A DNA stretch of 64,000 bases from Dryas octopetala (Eukaryota > Streptophyta > Magnoliopsida > Rosales > Rosaceae). The position numbers and the translations under genes are program-made. The stretch is from positions 25,495,923-25,559,922 of the forward strand of contig OY992834.1 of NCBI GenBank assembly GCA_963921425.1. The letters are read 5' to 3'. A model generated the notes under the pieces. The model made no database searches. It was given only the letters and a program-made list of their open reading frames with translations, and was not told the DNA's origin. Positions 20,907 through 33,165 of the stretch are shown one piece after another. Position 1 is the first letter of the stretch. Each line of letters begins with the position of its first letter.

Positions 20907-23900
20907 GTGGTCGTCTCTGAAGTTAATTTGGTGGGAAATATCAAAGAATGGTGGGTGGACACTGGGGCTACTCGTCATGTGTGTGCTGATAGGAAAATGT
21001 TCTCCACTTATCATGGGCTTGATGGAGAACAACTGTTCATGGGAAACTCCTCCACCTCAAAAGTTGAAGGCCAAGGGAAAGTGGTTTTGAAGATGACATT
21101 TGGCAAAGAGGTTACTCTCAACAATGTGCTCCATGTTCCTGACATCCGAAAGAACTTGGTTTCTGGATCTCTATTGAGCAAGAATGGTATCAAGTTGGTA
21201 TTTGAGTCTGACAAGTTTGTACTTACTAAGAATGGGATGTATGTGGGAAAAGGGTACCTGAATGATGGTCTGTTTAAATTGAATGTAATGACTGTTGTAC
21301 CAAAAGTTAATAATAATAACACAGTTAGTTCTGCTTATATGCTTGAGTCATCTAATGTTTGGCATGGTAGATTAGGCCATGTTAATTTTGATACATTACG
21401 TAAATTAACTAACATGGATCTAATTCCTAAGTTTTACATTGATTCTAATACTAAGTGTGAAACTTGTGTTAAAGCAAAGCTAACTAGAACATCGTTCCAT
21501 TCTATTGAGAGAACTACTGAACCTCTGGATTTAATTCACAGTGATATTTGTGATTTAAAATTTATACAAACTAGGGGTGGGAAAAAGTATTTTATTACTT
21601 TTATTGATGATTGTACAAGATATTGTCATGTGTATTTACTAAGAAGCAAAGATGAGGCGATTGAGATGTTCAAACATTATAAGACTGAAGTTGAGAATCA
21701 ACTTAGCAGAAAGATCAAAGTATTAAGAAGTGATAGGGGTGGTGAATATGAATCACCTTTTGGTGAGTTTTGTGCTCAACATGGAATTATTCACCAAACT
21801 ACTGCACCCTATTCACCTCAACAAAATGGTATTGCTGAACGAAAAAACCGTACATTAAAAGAGATGATGAATGCTTTACTAATAAGTTCTAGAGCACCTC
21901 AGAACTTGTGGGGGGAAGCACTGCTATCTGCAAATCTTATTCTCAACAAGTTGCCTCATAAGAAGTTAGACAAGAGCCCATATGAATTATGGAAAGGTCA
22001 CCAACCTTCTTACAAATATCTCAAAGTGTGGGGGTGTCTAGCTAAGGTGGCAGTCCCAGAACCTAAAAAGGTTAAGATAGGACCAAAAAACCATTGACTA
22101 TATCTTTATTGGTTATGCAATTAACAGTGGTGCATATCGTTTCCTTGTACATAAATCTGATATTTCAGATATACATGTGAACACAATTATTGAATCAAGG
22201 AATGCATATTTCTTCGAAAATATATTTCCTTATAAAGAGGCGCGAGAAATAAGTTCTCTTAAAAGAACTTATAATACTGTAAATGATAATAACCAAGAAA
22301 GCCATCAAGAAAATATAGACCAAGGGTCTAGTGGACAAGAACCCAATATTGAACCTAGACGTAGCAAGAGAGCAAGAACATCTAAGTCCTTTGGTCCAGA
22401 TTTTCTAACTTATTTGTTAGAAAATGAGCCTCATACTTACAAGGAAGCAATGTCTTCACCTGAAGCACCGCTTTGGAAAGAGGCTATTAATTCTGAAATT
22501 GATTCCATCTTACAGAATCATACTTGGGAATTGGTGGATCTTCCCCCTAGAAATAAGCCTTTGGGTTATAAGTGGATTTTCAAGAGGAAGATGAAGGCCG
22601 ATGGAACAATTGATAAATATAAAGCTAGACTTGTTGTGAAAGGATATAAGCAAAATGAAGGCTTAGATTACTTTGACACATACTCACCAGTTACAAGAAT
22701 AACATCCATTAGGATGCTAATTGCAATAGCAGCATTGCATAATTTATAAATTCATCAAATGGATGTCAAGACGGCATTTCTAAATGGTGAATTAGACGAG
22801 GAAATACACATGGAACAACCTGAAGGTTTTGTTATTCCTGGTCCAGAACGTAAGGTGTGCAAACTTGTTAAGTCTTTGTATGGCCTAAAGCAAGCACCAA
22901 AACAATGGCATCTAAAATTTGACAAAGCCATGATGTCAAATAACTTTAAGATAAATGAGTGTGACAAATGTGTGTACACTAAAAGCACTAAAGATGGGTT
23001 TGTCATTATTTGTCTCTATGTAGATGACATGTTGATTATGGGTAGTAATATTGGTATGATTAAATCAACCAAGAAAATGCTAACTAATAATTTTGACATG
23101 AAAGATATGGGTGTTGCAGATGTGATTCTAGGAATTAAAATTACTAGAACATCTGATAGACTAGTCTTGTCTCAATCACACTACATTGAGAAAGTACTTG
23201 ATAAGTTTAACAAGTATGATACTAGTCTTGTACAAACACCTTATGACCCAAATATTCATCTTATGAAGAATAATGGTCAAGGTATATCACAAATAGAATA
23301 CGCTCGTATCATTGGCAGTCTAATGTATCTTATGAACTGCACTAGACCTGATATAGCCTACTCAGTTAACAGATTGAGTAGATATACAAATAATCCTGGA
23401 AAGGATCATTGGAAGGCTATAATTAGGGTACTTAAATATCTAAGATACACTAAGAATTTTGGACTACATTATACCATATATCCAGCCGTACTTGAGGGCT
23501 ATAGTGATGCCAACTAGATATCTGATACTAAAGACTCAAAATCCACAAGTGGATATGTCTTTACGATTGGAGGCGCGGCTGTTTCATGGAGATCCACCAA
23601 GCAAACGTGTATTGCTAGATCCACTATGGAATCTGAGTTCATAGCCTTGGATAAAGCAGGAGAAGAAGCCGAATGGCTTCGAAATTTCTTAGAGGATATT
23701 CCATGTTGGCCTAAGCCTGTGCCGGCTATATGTATACATTGTGATAGCCAATCAACGATTGCAAGGGCACAAAATAACATGTATAACGGTAAGTCTCGAC
23801 ATATACGTCGAAGACATAACACTGTGAAGCAACTGCTCTCTAGTGGTATCATTACCATTGACTATGTGAAGTCAAGAGATAATTTAGCAGACCCGTTTAC

Positions 23901-23964
23901 GAAAGGTTTGAATAGAGAGCAAGTTTATAGATTATCAAGGGGAATGGGATTAAAGCCCTTGTAA
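20907..23964 (+). pseudogene. Copia pol: protease, integrase, reverse transcriptase, RNase H
   Basis: Protease is marked by [12 protein letters not shown]. The integrase zinc region has WHGRLGHVN and CETCVKAKL; the core has [24 protein letters not shown] and [14 protein letters not shown] one-base gain in the A run near 22085 shifts the frame. Reverse transcriptase continues with YKWIFKRKMK and KARLVVKGYKQ, a stop at 22747-22749 where Glu is expected, then [25 protein letters not shown] and the catalytic LYVDD. A TAG at 23515-23517 replaces Trp before RNase H ([17 protein letters not shown], ending RGMGLKPL). The open reading begins at GTG directly in protease; no gag domain or nucleocapsid Cys knuckle exists upstream. 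Confidence 0.95.
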
Positions 23965-24552
23965 AAGAGAAGCCATAGTGGAAACCCAACCTAGTTGACT
24001 GGCGATCCCAAGATTTAGGTTCAAAAGGGACAACTAAATTATGGTATGCTCTGACCTAGCACTGCGGAGATAAAATCTCCTTCCCATTCCTAATAAGAAG
24101 CAGTGCTGCCTGCAATGTGATTATAGGCTAAGCTATGCTTTTAATGATTCTATATCTTGGTTTATCCAAGTAGGGTATGTCAGGATATTCCTTATAGGCA
24201 GTCACCTATATGAGTGGAAATGTGGCCGTTTCTATGAGAATTTTAAGTAGGGCTGAATTCTCTAAAGCACTCATGAATACCAGGTTTTTATTCAAGGCCG
24301 AAATGAACACAACCGTTAGAACCAAAATATGTCTGGGAGGTTATTGTGTGAATACTATTGTCTTGGTTTACACCAACGGCTGAACAGTTCAAGACATTAC
24401 GTTCACTGATTAGCCAAGTAAATCCGATAGTCCTTCAAAAGGGAAGGTTCAAGGCCACAAGCTACCTATCTTGATTCAATAACTTTCCAATAAGTAACTC
24501 TTTCTAGTGTCTGCATCCTCATATGCATATATTTGTGCCAATTTTCATTCAT
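23965..24552 (+). other. 3' untranslated part of the copia element
   Basis: Noncoding sequence between the pol stop and the polypurine tract. I saw no further ORF. Confidence 0.7.
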
Positions 24553-24560
24553 GTGGGGGA
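24553..24560 (+). other. Polypurine tract
   Basis: gtggggga lies one base before the right LTR, as needed for plus-strand priming. Confidence 0.8.
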
Positions 24561-24561
24561 T

Positions 24562-25261
24562 TGTTGGAATTATGATATTTTAAGTAATGAATATTTAAAT
24601 TAATTATGGAAATATTTATTTGCTTAAATATCATAATTCTATCTGAATGGAAAATGTAAGTGGAAAAGAATTAAATATTGGGCTTTATTTAGTAATAGGC
24701 CCAATATTGATTTGTAGAGTCATCCTCCAGAAAGCCACTGGTATACGTTCAATTAAAACTGAACAAACACAAGGTTTCAGAAAGAAACACTGATTGAATT
24801 AAAACAGTCATGGCCATGAACAGATGTGCATGTTGCCTATTCAATGGAATGTGTCTCTTGGCCATTTAATTCAATCAAAACCTTTCCAAAAGGCACTTTC
24901 CATCTATAAATATAGTAGTCTTGAAATCTTTTAGATATAGGAAAAATTACTAAGAAAAACTTGCATTCATTCAAGCATAGTCTTCCATTACCAAAGAAAG
25001 AGTTATTTGCATATTTGGGTCTGCAGAATCTTGTAGTTTGAAGTGCTACTACTGCAAGGAGGAAGTCGTTGTATACTGGGAGGCGAGCGCCGATTGACCA
25101 TAGCACGGTAGGGCGGGCGTAAATCGTCTTAAGGTCATAGTGTTGAACACTAAACTCGACTTCAAAGGTTTTTCTAAACTTTCTTTACTGTCTAATTCTC
25201 TGTATTTTTTTTTTAAATCTCTTTGTTTGAATATAGCAATTTATACCTATAGTTTCCAACA
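24562..25261 (+). repeat. Right (3') LTR of the copia element
   Basis: Same ends as the left copy, with scattered substitutions and a one-base difference in a T run. It is followed by the TATGG duplication. Confidence 0.95.
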
Positions 25262-25266
25262 TATGG
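25262..25266. repeat. Target site duplication TATGG, right
   Basis: Matches 19992-19996. Confidence 0.9.
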
Positions 25267-26863
25267 TCCAACGTTGTCCAGTAAAATTTGACATCAATGG
25301 TCCTCATCTTGTCCAAAGTTTGTGTAAAAATCTAAAAACTGACCTGTTAAAATTAAAAGAATTAAAATTAGGTCAACATGTAAATAGAGAGATCTCATAT
25401 CTCAACTTTTATAGTTTGTCGAATTCCTATTTTGATCAAGGGTCAGTTTTAGTTTTGCACGAGATCTGTTTTATCTTAGGTGCTAGGTTTTCTTCTATCT
25501 TCGTAGAGTTCGATGCTCAAAATACCCTTTTATATGCACAAATCAATTTCCCTTTTCTTTTTGATTGTCTTCTTAACAATCAATCATTGGCATGAACATA
25601 TGTCTCCTACCGATCAGTTTTATATGTTACATTCAATGGGGATGACAAAAATTTCTTCTCTTAATTAACGATATCAAAGGTAAGGACCCAAGAGTTTTTG
25701 GTCGCTGCAACTTTGCTTGATCCTAACCTTCAATTGTAACAACTAATTAGTACCATGACCATGCTTAAGGATCTAAAGAGCCCTCTTCTGATTTTTTTTT
25801 TCTTTACAAAAAAAAAAAAGTATTTGATTTATATTTTCGATCAATAGATTTTTTTCTAATTTGTTAATCAATATATATATTAATCCACAATGAACCACAT
25901 TCAATGCATATATAAAATAAAAAAAACAAAATATGAAGACAAACTAAAGAACCTCCATATCAGGAAAAAAAAAAAAATAGAAAAACCTAAAGATCCTAAA
26001 TTAGGGCTTGGGAGAATTGAGTTTGAGACATAAATGGCTTTGGACTAGGGTTGAATTTTGAGAAGGAAGCAGTTGTTGGATTTGCAAAGGAGAATCAAGC
26101 CTTGGATTTGCAGACAAGAATCACGTATTGAACTTAGACGAACATCTCATTATTTTAAGTTGAAATCACATTGAATTTAGATTGGGTAAGATGATATTTT
26201 AATATGTATGATGTAAATTTGATGTGGCAAATAAATAATGATGTGTGACAAATAATTTTGCCACATTATATTAGGGCACAAAATCTTTTCCTAATCCGTG
26301 ACATTGGAAAATAATTTTTTGAGAAGTTGTGATCATTACCGTGACATTTAGTATATATGAACAAGAAGTAAGGAACACATTCCAATTCTTTCCTTTTAAA
26401 TATAATAATGGGATTTTGAGAATGTTTTTTCACACCAGTCCTAAGAAAAAAGAAACAAGACTCCCATTCCCATGAGCAGCACGAGTTAATTCTCTGTTTT
26501 TATCTTTAATATTTTTCATTCAATTTTCTTACGCCGATCTTACATTTATATTTAAAATTAGTTAAGTTGTATTAACATTCGTTTAATTAATTTTCTAATA
26601 TAAATTTTAAATCCTAATTCTAAATGTTAGATTTTTATCCTTAACAATTATATACATTTTATAATTTTAATAAATCTATAACATGATTCCAACATGTAAT
26701 TCAGAATAGCCTTGTAATGTGGCTTTAATAATCCGTTTTCGTTTTTTCTTAGGTAAGGAGGTGTGAGAAATCCTACACGTTGTTTTGGAATCCTTTAATT
26801 GGTCAACGGGAACCCCTCTAAGTCTCTAGAGGCTAAAAAGCCCTAAAGCTCAATCTCCATTAA
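25267..26863. other. AT-rich intergenic DNA upstream of the WD40 gene
   Basis: No gene or transposon ends recognised. An open reading that starts inside the right LTR and runs to 25595 crosses the insertion border and is chance. Confidence 0.4.
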
Positions 26864-26873
26864 TATATAAAAA
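26864..26873 (+). promoter_or_regulatory. Probable TATA box of the WD40 gene
   Basis: TATATAAAAA followed by GGGAGG lies about 375 bp upstream of the start codon. This would give a 5' leader of about 345 nt that includes the CT tract. Confidence 0.45.
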
Positions 26874-27099
26874 GGGAGGCATTGTTTGCTAAGTGGTCCA
26901 AGGCAACCTACTTTTAATTATATGAGACTATGAGTAATGCAATGCTTCCTACACTAATAATAATACTATTTCCTTTGCTTTCCTCTATGTCAAAGTAGCC
27001 GTTGCAGTTGCACCTCCCCTTTCTCCCCCCCATTTAAATATGTCCCCATTTTACCAAATCTCTTTAATTTCCACCAAGAAATCCGTGCTTGCAATTCCG

Positions 27100-27102
<3 letters not shown>

Positions 27103-27164
<62 letters not shown>
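27103..27164. repeat. (CT)n microsatellite in the 5' leader
   Basis: 31 CT units between the probable TATA box and the ATG. CT-rich leaders are common in plant genes. Confidence 0.95.
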
Positions 27165-27168
<4 letters not shown>

Positions 27169-27244
27169 CTCTCCTTTCTATTTCTCACCCGCTCTCTCTG
27201 AGTCTCTGACCCTTTGTTCATCAAATCAAGAAGCAAACCACACA

Positions 27245-28528
27245 ATGTTTCAACCAGTAATGATGAATTATCCCACAATTCTAGAAAATAAACGTCTCTC
27301 AACAACTCCCTTACTCTCTGCCTCAGCAACAAGCAGCAGCAGCAGCAGCAGCATCACAAGCAGCGAGGGGGCCGACGACAGCCCTCTGGAGTCCGGCCGT
27401 TTCGAGCTGCAAGATGTCAAGTACAGTCCGTTTCCATGTATTCCGGTATCCGGGTCTTTCTCGTACCGGTCATTGGCAGTGCTTTCGGGACACGTAGGCT
27501 CTGTTTCCTGCTTGGCCTTGTGTGGAGAATTCATTCTCAGCGCTTCGCAAGGAAAAGACATCATAGTTTGGCAGCAGCCTGATTTAAGGCCTTTCACCAA
27601 GTTCGGACAAGGCGATGGCTCTGTGAAGGCGCTTGTAACTGTTGGCAACAAGGTCTTCACAGCGCACCAAGATAGCAAGATAAGAGTTTGGAAGGTCTCG
27701 CGGAGATCGGAGAATGTGTTTAGGCTTGTTGATACACTTCCCACCACTAAAGACTATCTTGCAAAGTTCATGAAGCAAAGCAATTATGTCCAAACCCGAA
27801 GGCACCACAAGCGTTTGTGGATTGAACACGCGGACAGCATATCTTGTTTGGCGTTCTGTAACGGGTTGATTTACTCCGGTTCGTGGGATAAGACACTTAA
27901 GGTGTGGAGGATTTCGGATTTGAAGTGTGTAGAGTCGATTGAGGCTCATGATGATGCTATTAATGGGTTGGTGGCGTGTAAGGGGATTGTGTACTCTGCT
28001 TCCGCAGATGGGAAAATTAAGGCTTGGGGAAAAGAGGGGAAGAGCTCACATTGTTTGAAGGGAATTTTAGAGGGTCATAAGGATGTTTCGTTGAATTCTG
28101 TGATCGTTTCGGAGGATGGAAGTTGGGTTTATGGTGGGGGTTCGGACGGGTTTGTGATGGGATGGGAAACGAGTGGTGATCAATCTGTGAGTTGGAAGTT
28201 GGTTTGTGAAAAAAAGGCACATCAAATGGCTGTTTTGTCAATTTGTTTGATGGGGGAGATGTTGTGCAGTGGCTCAGCAGATAAGAGTATTGGAATATGG
28301 AAGAGAGAGGCTTTTGGTAAGCTTTGTAAGATTGGGGCTATTAGTGGCCATGAAGGGCCAGTCAAGTGCTTGCAGGCCTCACCAAATAGTGTTGGTGGTG
28401 GGTTCTTGTTGTATAGTGGAAGCCTTGACAAGAGCTTAAGAGTTTGGTGGGTTTCCAAGCCCTCTACTAATGGAGAGGATACCCCTAAAACACAGAGTAC
28501 AGAGGAAAAGTCCATCATCTTGTGCTAG
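27245..28528 (+). CDS. WD40-repeat protein, JINGUBANG type
   Basis: A single-exon gene of 427 codons starts at ATG 27245. The frame stays open upstream only through the CT tract and has no ATG there. The N-terminus is Ser-rich (about residues 20-40). It is followed by seven WD-type blades, from about residue 68 to 410: GHVGSVSCLALCGEFILSAS, VFTAHQDSKIRVW, IYSGSWDKTLKVW, VYSASADGKIKAW, VYGGGSDGFVMGW, LCSGSADKSIGIW and LYSGSLDKSLRVW. The insert TTKDYLAKFMKQSNYVQTRR between blades two and three is a mark of the plant JINGUBANG group. Arabidopsis JINGUBANG restrains pollen germination; other members are poorly studied, so the biological role here is inference. The reading frame is intact. Confidence 0.93.
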   Translation: MFQPVMMNYPTILENKRLSTTPLLSASATSSSSSSSITSSEGADDSPLESGRFELQDVKYSPFPCIPVSGSFSYRSLAVLSGHVGSVSCLALCGEFILSASQGKDIIVWQQPDLRPFTKFGQGDGSVKALVTVGNKVFTAHQDSKIRVWKVSRRSENVFRLVDTLPTTKDYLAKFMKQSNYVQTRRHHKRLWIEHADSISCLAFCNGLIYSGSWDKTLKVWRISDLKCVESIEAHDDAINGLVACKGIVYSASADGKIKAWGKEGKSSHCLKGILEGHKDVSLNSVIVSEDGSWVYGGGSDGFVMGWETSGDQSVSWKLVCEKKAHQMAVLSICLMGEMLCSGSADKSIGIWKREAFGKLCKIGAISGHEGPVKCLQASPNSVGGGFLLYSGSLDKSLRVWWVSKPSTNGEDTPKTQSTEEKSIILC

Positions 28529-29700
28529 GAAATTTTTCAAGTTTGTGAGTATTGATTATTGAAGCATACTTGGTTTTTTTCAAAGGTGTCTGCAGTACTG
28601 ATCTTGTAGTTGGGTCTTGTGCATAATTGCATACAGTTTAAAGAGTTCACACTGAGATTCAAGGGGAGAGAAAGGGGCAATTTTGAAGCCTCAAATGTTT
28701 TATAGTTTGTTTTGGGTTTGATTTTTGTTGCAATACATCTTGTTCAGTTGTTCTTAACTTCATTTTAGAGATTTGGGTGTAAATTTCTAGGAATACTAAA
28801 GGGGGGCATGGGAAAGTGGTAATATATATATATTTTTTTTTTTTGGTCCAAGTATATTCATTACAGTTCCTATCAATTGAAGTAAGGAATTTTAATCAAT
28901 GGAGTCAATAATATTATTCTTTGTATTTACATGAATATGTTGTAGCTTTGTAAGTTGTTAATGAAGATCTGTCATTTCTTATCACATTCTTTGTCTTTGC
29001 TAAACACATATTTAAAGCCAATCAGAGTATGGCAGGCAGTATTAGCTCACCAACATTAGGAGAGAATAATAAATAAATTATTGTTCTTTAATTCCAAAAC
29101 CCACCGAGTAAAAAGAATACGAACATGAACAAACAGTTTGTTTAGTAGAAGAGCTAAAGAATCTGTTCTTTAACTAATAAATTTTTCCTGTTTGGTGTTT
29201 CCAACCTCAGACATATATTCTTTCCTTAAATAGTGGAGAAGAGCACATGTCCTGTCTACAGGAAAACCCAATAGTTTAAGTCAAAGTTTTCTCACTATTT
29301 TATCTGATTATCTCTGATTTGCAAGAAAGAGCAGTCACTTGAAGCAACAGTGAGCTCAAAATGTGCTGACTATTAACAACAGTATATGACCAGAAAAAAA
29401 CTATTAATATATAATAACATCTGCTAATGTTGTCACACCATCAATCCTAACCACTCATTCAAATTAAAATTCACATGATGAATTTATTTAGATTAACTGA
29501 CATCATAACATGTGAGACTTGCAAATAAGAAAATGTCTATGTTAGCATTTTTGTCAAGCTTGTGGTTTCCATTTCCTCTTGTCCATATATGAATTATAGA
29601 TTCTCTGTCTTCCATTTGATTAGTTCATTTACTGCTCCTAATCTAACCAATCATTCTAAAAACTAACATGCATGCATTTCAATTAGAATAATGCTATATT
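28529..29700. other. 3' leader of the WD40 gene, then AT-rich intergenic DNA
   Basis: T-rich sequence to about 28950 is probably the 3' untranslated region. Nothing else was recognised. Confidence 0.4.
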
Positions 29701-29708
29701 TACCATAT

Positions 29709-29873
29709 TTTTATACCATATTTTTATACTATCTTACGTGTCATTATTTTACTGAACAAAGTTTTTCTTTTTCTTTTTGGATTTTTGTTTTTATTTTTTA
29801 GTGTCCAATGCATGGATGCCATGTAAGTTGCCACATAAGATGGTATGAAATTATGGTATAAAAATGTGAGATG
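29709..29873. mobile_element. Small MITE with about 33-bp inverted ends
   Basis: The left end tttttataccatatttttat...atcttacgtg is matched in reverse by cacataagat...attatggtataaaaa. The total is about 165 bp, and the core has no coding capacity. The exact target duplication was not resolved. Confidence 0.65.
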
Positions 29874-29948
29874 TCTAGCACTGCTGTTTCAATTATTGTC
29901 CAACACAAATAAGTGAATGTGGCTTAAGGTGGACAAAAAGGAATTTAG

Positions 29949-30012
<64 letters not shown>
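29949..30012. repeat. (GA)n microsatellite
   Basis: About 31 GA units with a single interruption near 29965. Confidence 0.95.
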
Positions 30013-30015
<3 letters not shown>

Positions 30016-30414
30016 TACTTTGACAAAAAGAAAGATGTCCTGAATTATACATTCTCCTCTGTGTTTCTGTGTGTCCATTGATACTTAGGGGCTGAACCCT
30101 GGTGATGTTGTCCAAGGCTCCAAGCAAGCTTTCTACTCTTTTGAGCAGAAAGAATACCTTGGATGTAAGAAAGTACTTTAATTCTACAAAGATTTTTGTA
30201 GTAATTTGGATAAGATACATTAATAACAACAATAATAGTTAATATACCGATAAAATTGCTCTATAGCTAATTAGTTAGTAAGTTATTATGAAGCTAACTA
30301 TTCTTTTGGGCCCACCATATGATGTAATCTTATAATTCAACAGTTCATTTTTTAGGCCTCACTTCAAATATTATCTTTATAAGAAATCGTCTAAATCGAA
30401 AGTCTTTAAGTCAT

Positions 30415-30424
30415 TTGATTATAA
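30415..30424. repeat. Target site duplication of the MITE at 30425, left
   Basis: TTGATTATAA occurs here and at 30941-30950. Confidence 0.9.
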
Positions 30425-30940
30425 GCCAAAGTACATTATTGGTCCCTGTACTTTAACAAAGTTTTCACTTTGGTCCCTGTTATTTCAATTTTGACAATTT
30501 CAGTCCCGTACTTACATTATATTTGCAATTAGGTCCAAACTGTTAACTCAATTTATTTTTTAGATGAAAATATGACGTGACAACAGATATGAATTGATAT
30601 TTTAGACATTTCATGATTAATACGATATAAATAAACAATTTAAAAGGTTAAATAAAATATAATTAAGAAAGAAAAAACAAAAACTTAAATAATTAAGAAA
30701 AAAAGACATATGTTCAAATGTGATATGTCACTCGGTTAAATGAGTTTTACTCATAGGTTATTTAAAATGTCCAAAATATCGCTGCTACGTCATATTTTCA
30801 CCAATAATTTAAACCTAATTAATGATTTGGATCCAATTGCAAACGTAATAAAAGTACGGGACTAAAATTTCAAAAATTGAAAGAACTGGACCAAAGTGGA
30901 AACTTCGTTAAAGTACAGGGACCAAAAATACACTTTGGCC
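30425..30940. mobile_element. Mutator-type MITE with long inverted ends
   Basis: The element runs from gccaaagtacattattggt to its inverted counterpart ending cactttggcc. The inverted ends are over 100 bp and include ggtccctgtactttaac. It is flanked by an exact 10-bp duplication. Long terminal repeats with a 9-10-bp duplication point to Mutator-type mobilisation. There is no ORF. Confidence 0.85.
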
Positions 30941-30950
30941 TTGATTATAA
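30941..30950. repeat. Target site duplication, right
   Basis: Exact match to 30415-30424. Confidence 0.9.
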
Positions 30951-31344
30951 TAACAACCATTTACAAGTTTTTATTGACACATAGGATTCGTCTATTTATT
31001 TGGTTACAGTTTGATGACTAAATAGTTTCTGATTTGGTTGATTTTTTACGATCTTTGAAGTGAGTCCTGAAAAGTGGAAGGTTCAGATTATATGATTACT
31101 CATGTGGTGGATTAAAAAAAGTGGTTAGCTTCGTATTAATTTACTAATTATATATTTAGCTTTAAGGGCTCCTCATATAGTGATATATTTTATATATAAA
31201 TAAATTCTTAGTTCAAGTATGGGGAATATGACAGCAACTATTTTCTTTTTAGAGTCCACCATGATAAGGGAAGTTAGTGTATTTTCACATAGGGTGATTC
31301 TATTCAAACCCAATATACTTGCTCAGTTAGCCCCAATGTTTTTT

Positions 31345-31933
31345 AGGGCTGCTATATGCACACTTCATATCTTCTCACTATACCCCCCTTTTTCATTACA
31401 CACCCTTTAATCTATTTTATTTTTGTAATTTCTCATTACACACCCTAACATTTTCAAAAAACCCACACTACTTACACCGAAAAGAAAATCCGAGCCCAAG
31501 ACTAAACACCCACCCCCTTTTGCAGCCAACCGTCGGACTCACCGTCCTTGTCGCTAGCACGCCTCCTCCCTTTTTCTTTTCTCTCTCTCTTTCTCTTTTT
31601 ATTTCTCTTTCTTCCTTTTCCTTTTTTCTTTATCTTTCTCTTTCTCTGTCTTTACACCTTCCCTAGAGAGAAAGCGGAAGAGAGAGAGGGAACAAGAGAG
31701 AGGGGGATGAGAGTCGCCAGCGGTGAGGTCTAACTGCCGCCAACAAGCACGATGGTAGCGGCATATATGGAGGGAGGGTTGGGTTCGGGTATGGTTGGTA
31801 TTTCTTTTTTTCTTTTCTTTTTTTAATTTTGTCCTTTATGGTCTTTTTATAGTAGGGTAAATTTATTATTTCACAAATTGATTAAAGGGGGTGTGTAGTG
31901 AGACAATATGAGGTGTGCATATTGCAGCCCTCT
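31345..31933. mobile_element. TIR element, complete, in duplicon 1
   Basis: It starts AGGGCTGCTATATGCACAC and ends with the inverse, GTGCATATTGCAGCCCTCT. The inverted ends span about 48 bp, through the actataccccc/gggggtgtgtagt motifs. ATGTTTTTT flanks both sides (31336-31344 and 31934-31942), a 9-bp duplication of Mutator type. The interior has CT-rich and GA-rich arms and no convincing ORF. Confidence 0.75.
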
Positions 31934-32714
31934 ATGTTTTTTTTACTAGTGAAATTACTCTTTTAGCCTCCATCTTTTGTATTTCTACTTTTTCAATTTT
32001 ACTATTTAATAAAGAAAAGGGTAAAAAACAAACTTTAGTATTCTGTCAACACTAACGGTGGCAATAGCATTCTGTCAACGCCAATCCACAACAACCAATC
32101 TTCATTTATATGTTTTGATGCTGATGATTATAGAAAAGATGAGAGGTTAACCAAATTATTATTATTATTTTTGTCTACAAATAGAATCACTCTTTAAACA
32201 AACAGGGCCTTAGGAAAAAAGTTGTGATATAATTTTATAAAAAAAAAAAAAATCCTTAAAAAAGTTGGACTAATTTAATCCCAAAAGAAATCTTGAGCTC
32301 ATGTTGAACCTGGAAAGAAGCAGTGAACCATCAAATTTCTTTGTTCAACAAGTCTTCTTTTAAATTAATTCATGTAGGCGAGGGAAGCTACCAGCCAAAG
32401 CAACAGCATCATACATAAAGAACCCACGTACTGCTTTATATAGTTTATGTTTCCCCAAACATTCTTTATAGTTATGGTGGGAACTAGCAGACTCCCATTT
32501 TTTATATATTAAGGTCATCTTTGCCTAGCTCACTGACCTTATTAGATCGATTAAAGTACAACTGCCGTCTGATTTGGACTATCTTTCAGTTTTTGTGAGA
32601 GCCAGGAAAAATGGCGAAAATCAAGCCGAAAGAAAAATTTGTATGTCTTACTATTGTCCCATTTTGCCTGACAAACCTCGTCTTTGTAGGCTAAACTATT
32701 GTCGGGAAAACTAA

Positions 32715-33055
32715 AGGCCCGTTTGGTATCCTATTCAATTTTTTTTTTCAAAAATTAAGATTTTTTTTTTAAATATGAGTTTTCAAAATTAATTTTAAAA
32801 ATTTGAAAACTTGTTTGGTATGAAATTTAAAAATAATTTTTAAATTATGAAAATGATGGCAGTTAAGAAAAAGGAAAGTGTAAAAAAAAACATGAAAAAA
32901 ACGATGTTTTATCATTTTTAAAAATAGGCATATTTTTTTAATTTTTTTTTAAAAATTGTTTTACCAAACACGTTTTCTTGATTAAAACTTTTTTTTTTTT
33001 TTTTTTTGGAGAAGAAAAAAAATAATTTTTGAATAAAATATCAAATACGCCCTAA
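32715..33055. mobile_element. MITE with gtttggta-type ends, in duplicon 1
   Basis: The left end ggcccgtttggtatcctattc mirrors the right end gaataaaatatcaaatacgccc. The interior is A/T-homopolymer-rich. The ends resemble hAT-type MITEs, but the target duplication is unclear. Confidence 0.6.
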
Positions 33056-33165
33056 GTTTTCTTGTATTGTACAAATACAACTACCGATCAACGATCTAAA
33101 CCTTACAGTTAAAAAGTGAACCTACTAAATTTAAGAGTTAAAAAAGTGTACCTTGTAACGTTGTT

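Larger units (their letters stand above)
19997..25261 (+). mobile_element. Ty1/copia retrotransposon, complete ends, lacking gag
   Basis: Two LTRs of about 700 bp flank a 3.87-kb interior, and a 5-bp TATGG duplication bounds the whole. By hand count the LTRs differ at about 18 of 699 aligned positions (roughly 97% identical), so the insertion is fairly recent. The interior has protease, integrase, reverse transcriptase and RNase H in copia order but no gag. Pol has one frameshift and two stop codons, so the copy cannot make a full polyprotein. Confidence 0.95.
31127..33165 (+). repeat. Segmental duplication, copy 1
   Basis: About 2 kb nearly identical to 35163-37207 in the same orientation (offset about 4.04 kb), with small indels and substitutions. 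It contains a TIR element (31345-31933) and a second MITE (32715-33055), both also present in copy 2, so the insertions predate the duplication. Confidence 0.9.

Noticed and set aside
19997..25261. Treating the copia element as active
   Set aside because: A frameshift near 22085, stops at 22747 and 23515, and no gag make it nonautonomous at best.
25140..25595. 151-codon ORF after the copia element
   Set aside because: It starts inside the right LTR and crosses the insertion border, so it cannot predate the insertion, and it has no recognisable domain.
27089..27244. N-terminal extension of the WD40 protein through a Ser-Leu repeat
   Set aside because: The frame opens at TTG, not ATG, and is only translation of the (CT)n leader. 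ATG 27245 is the first in-frame start.
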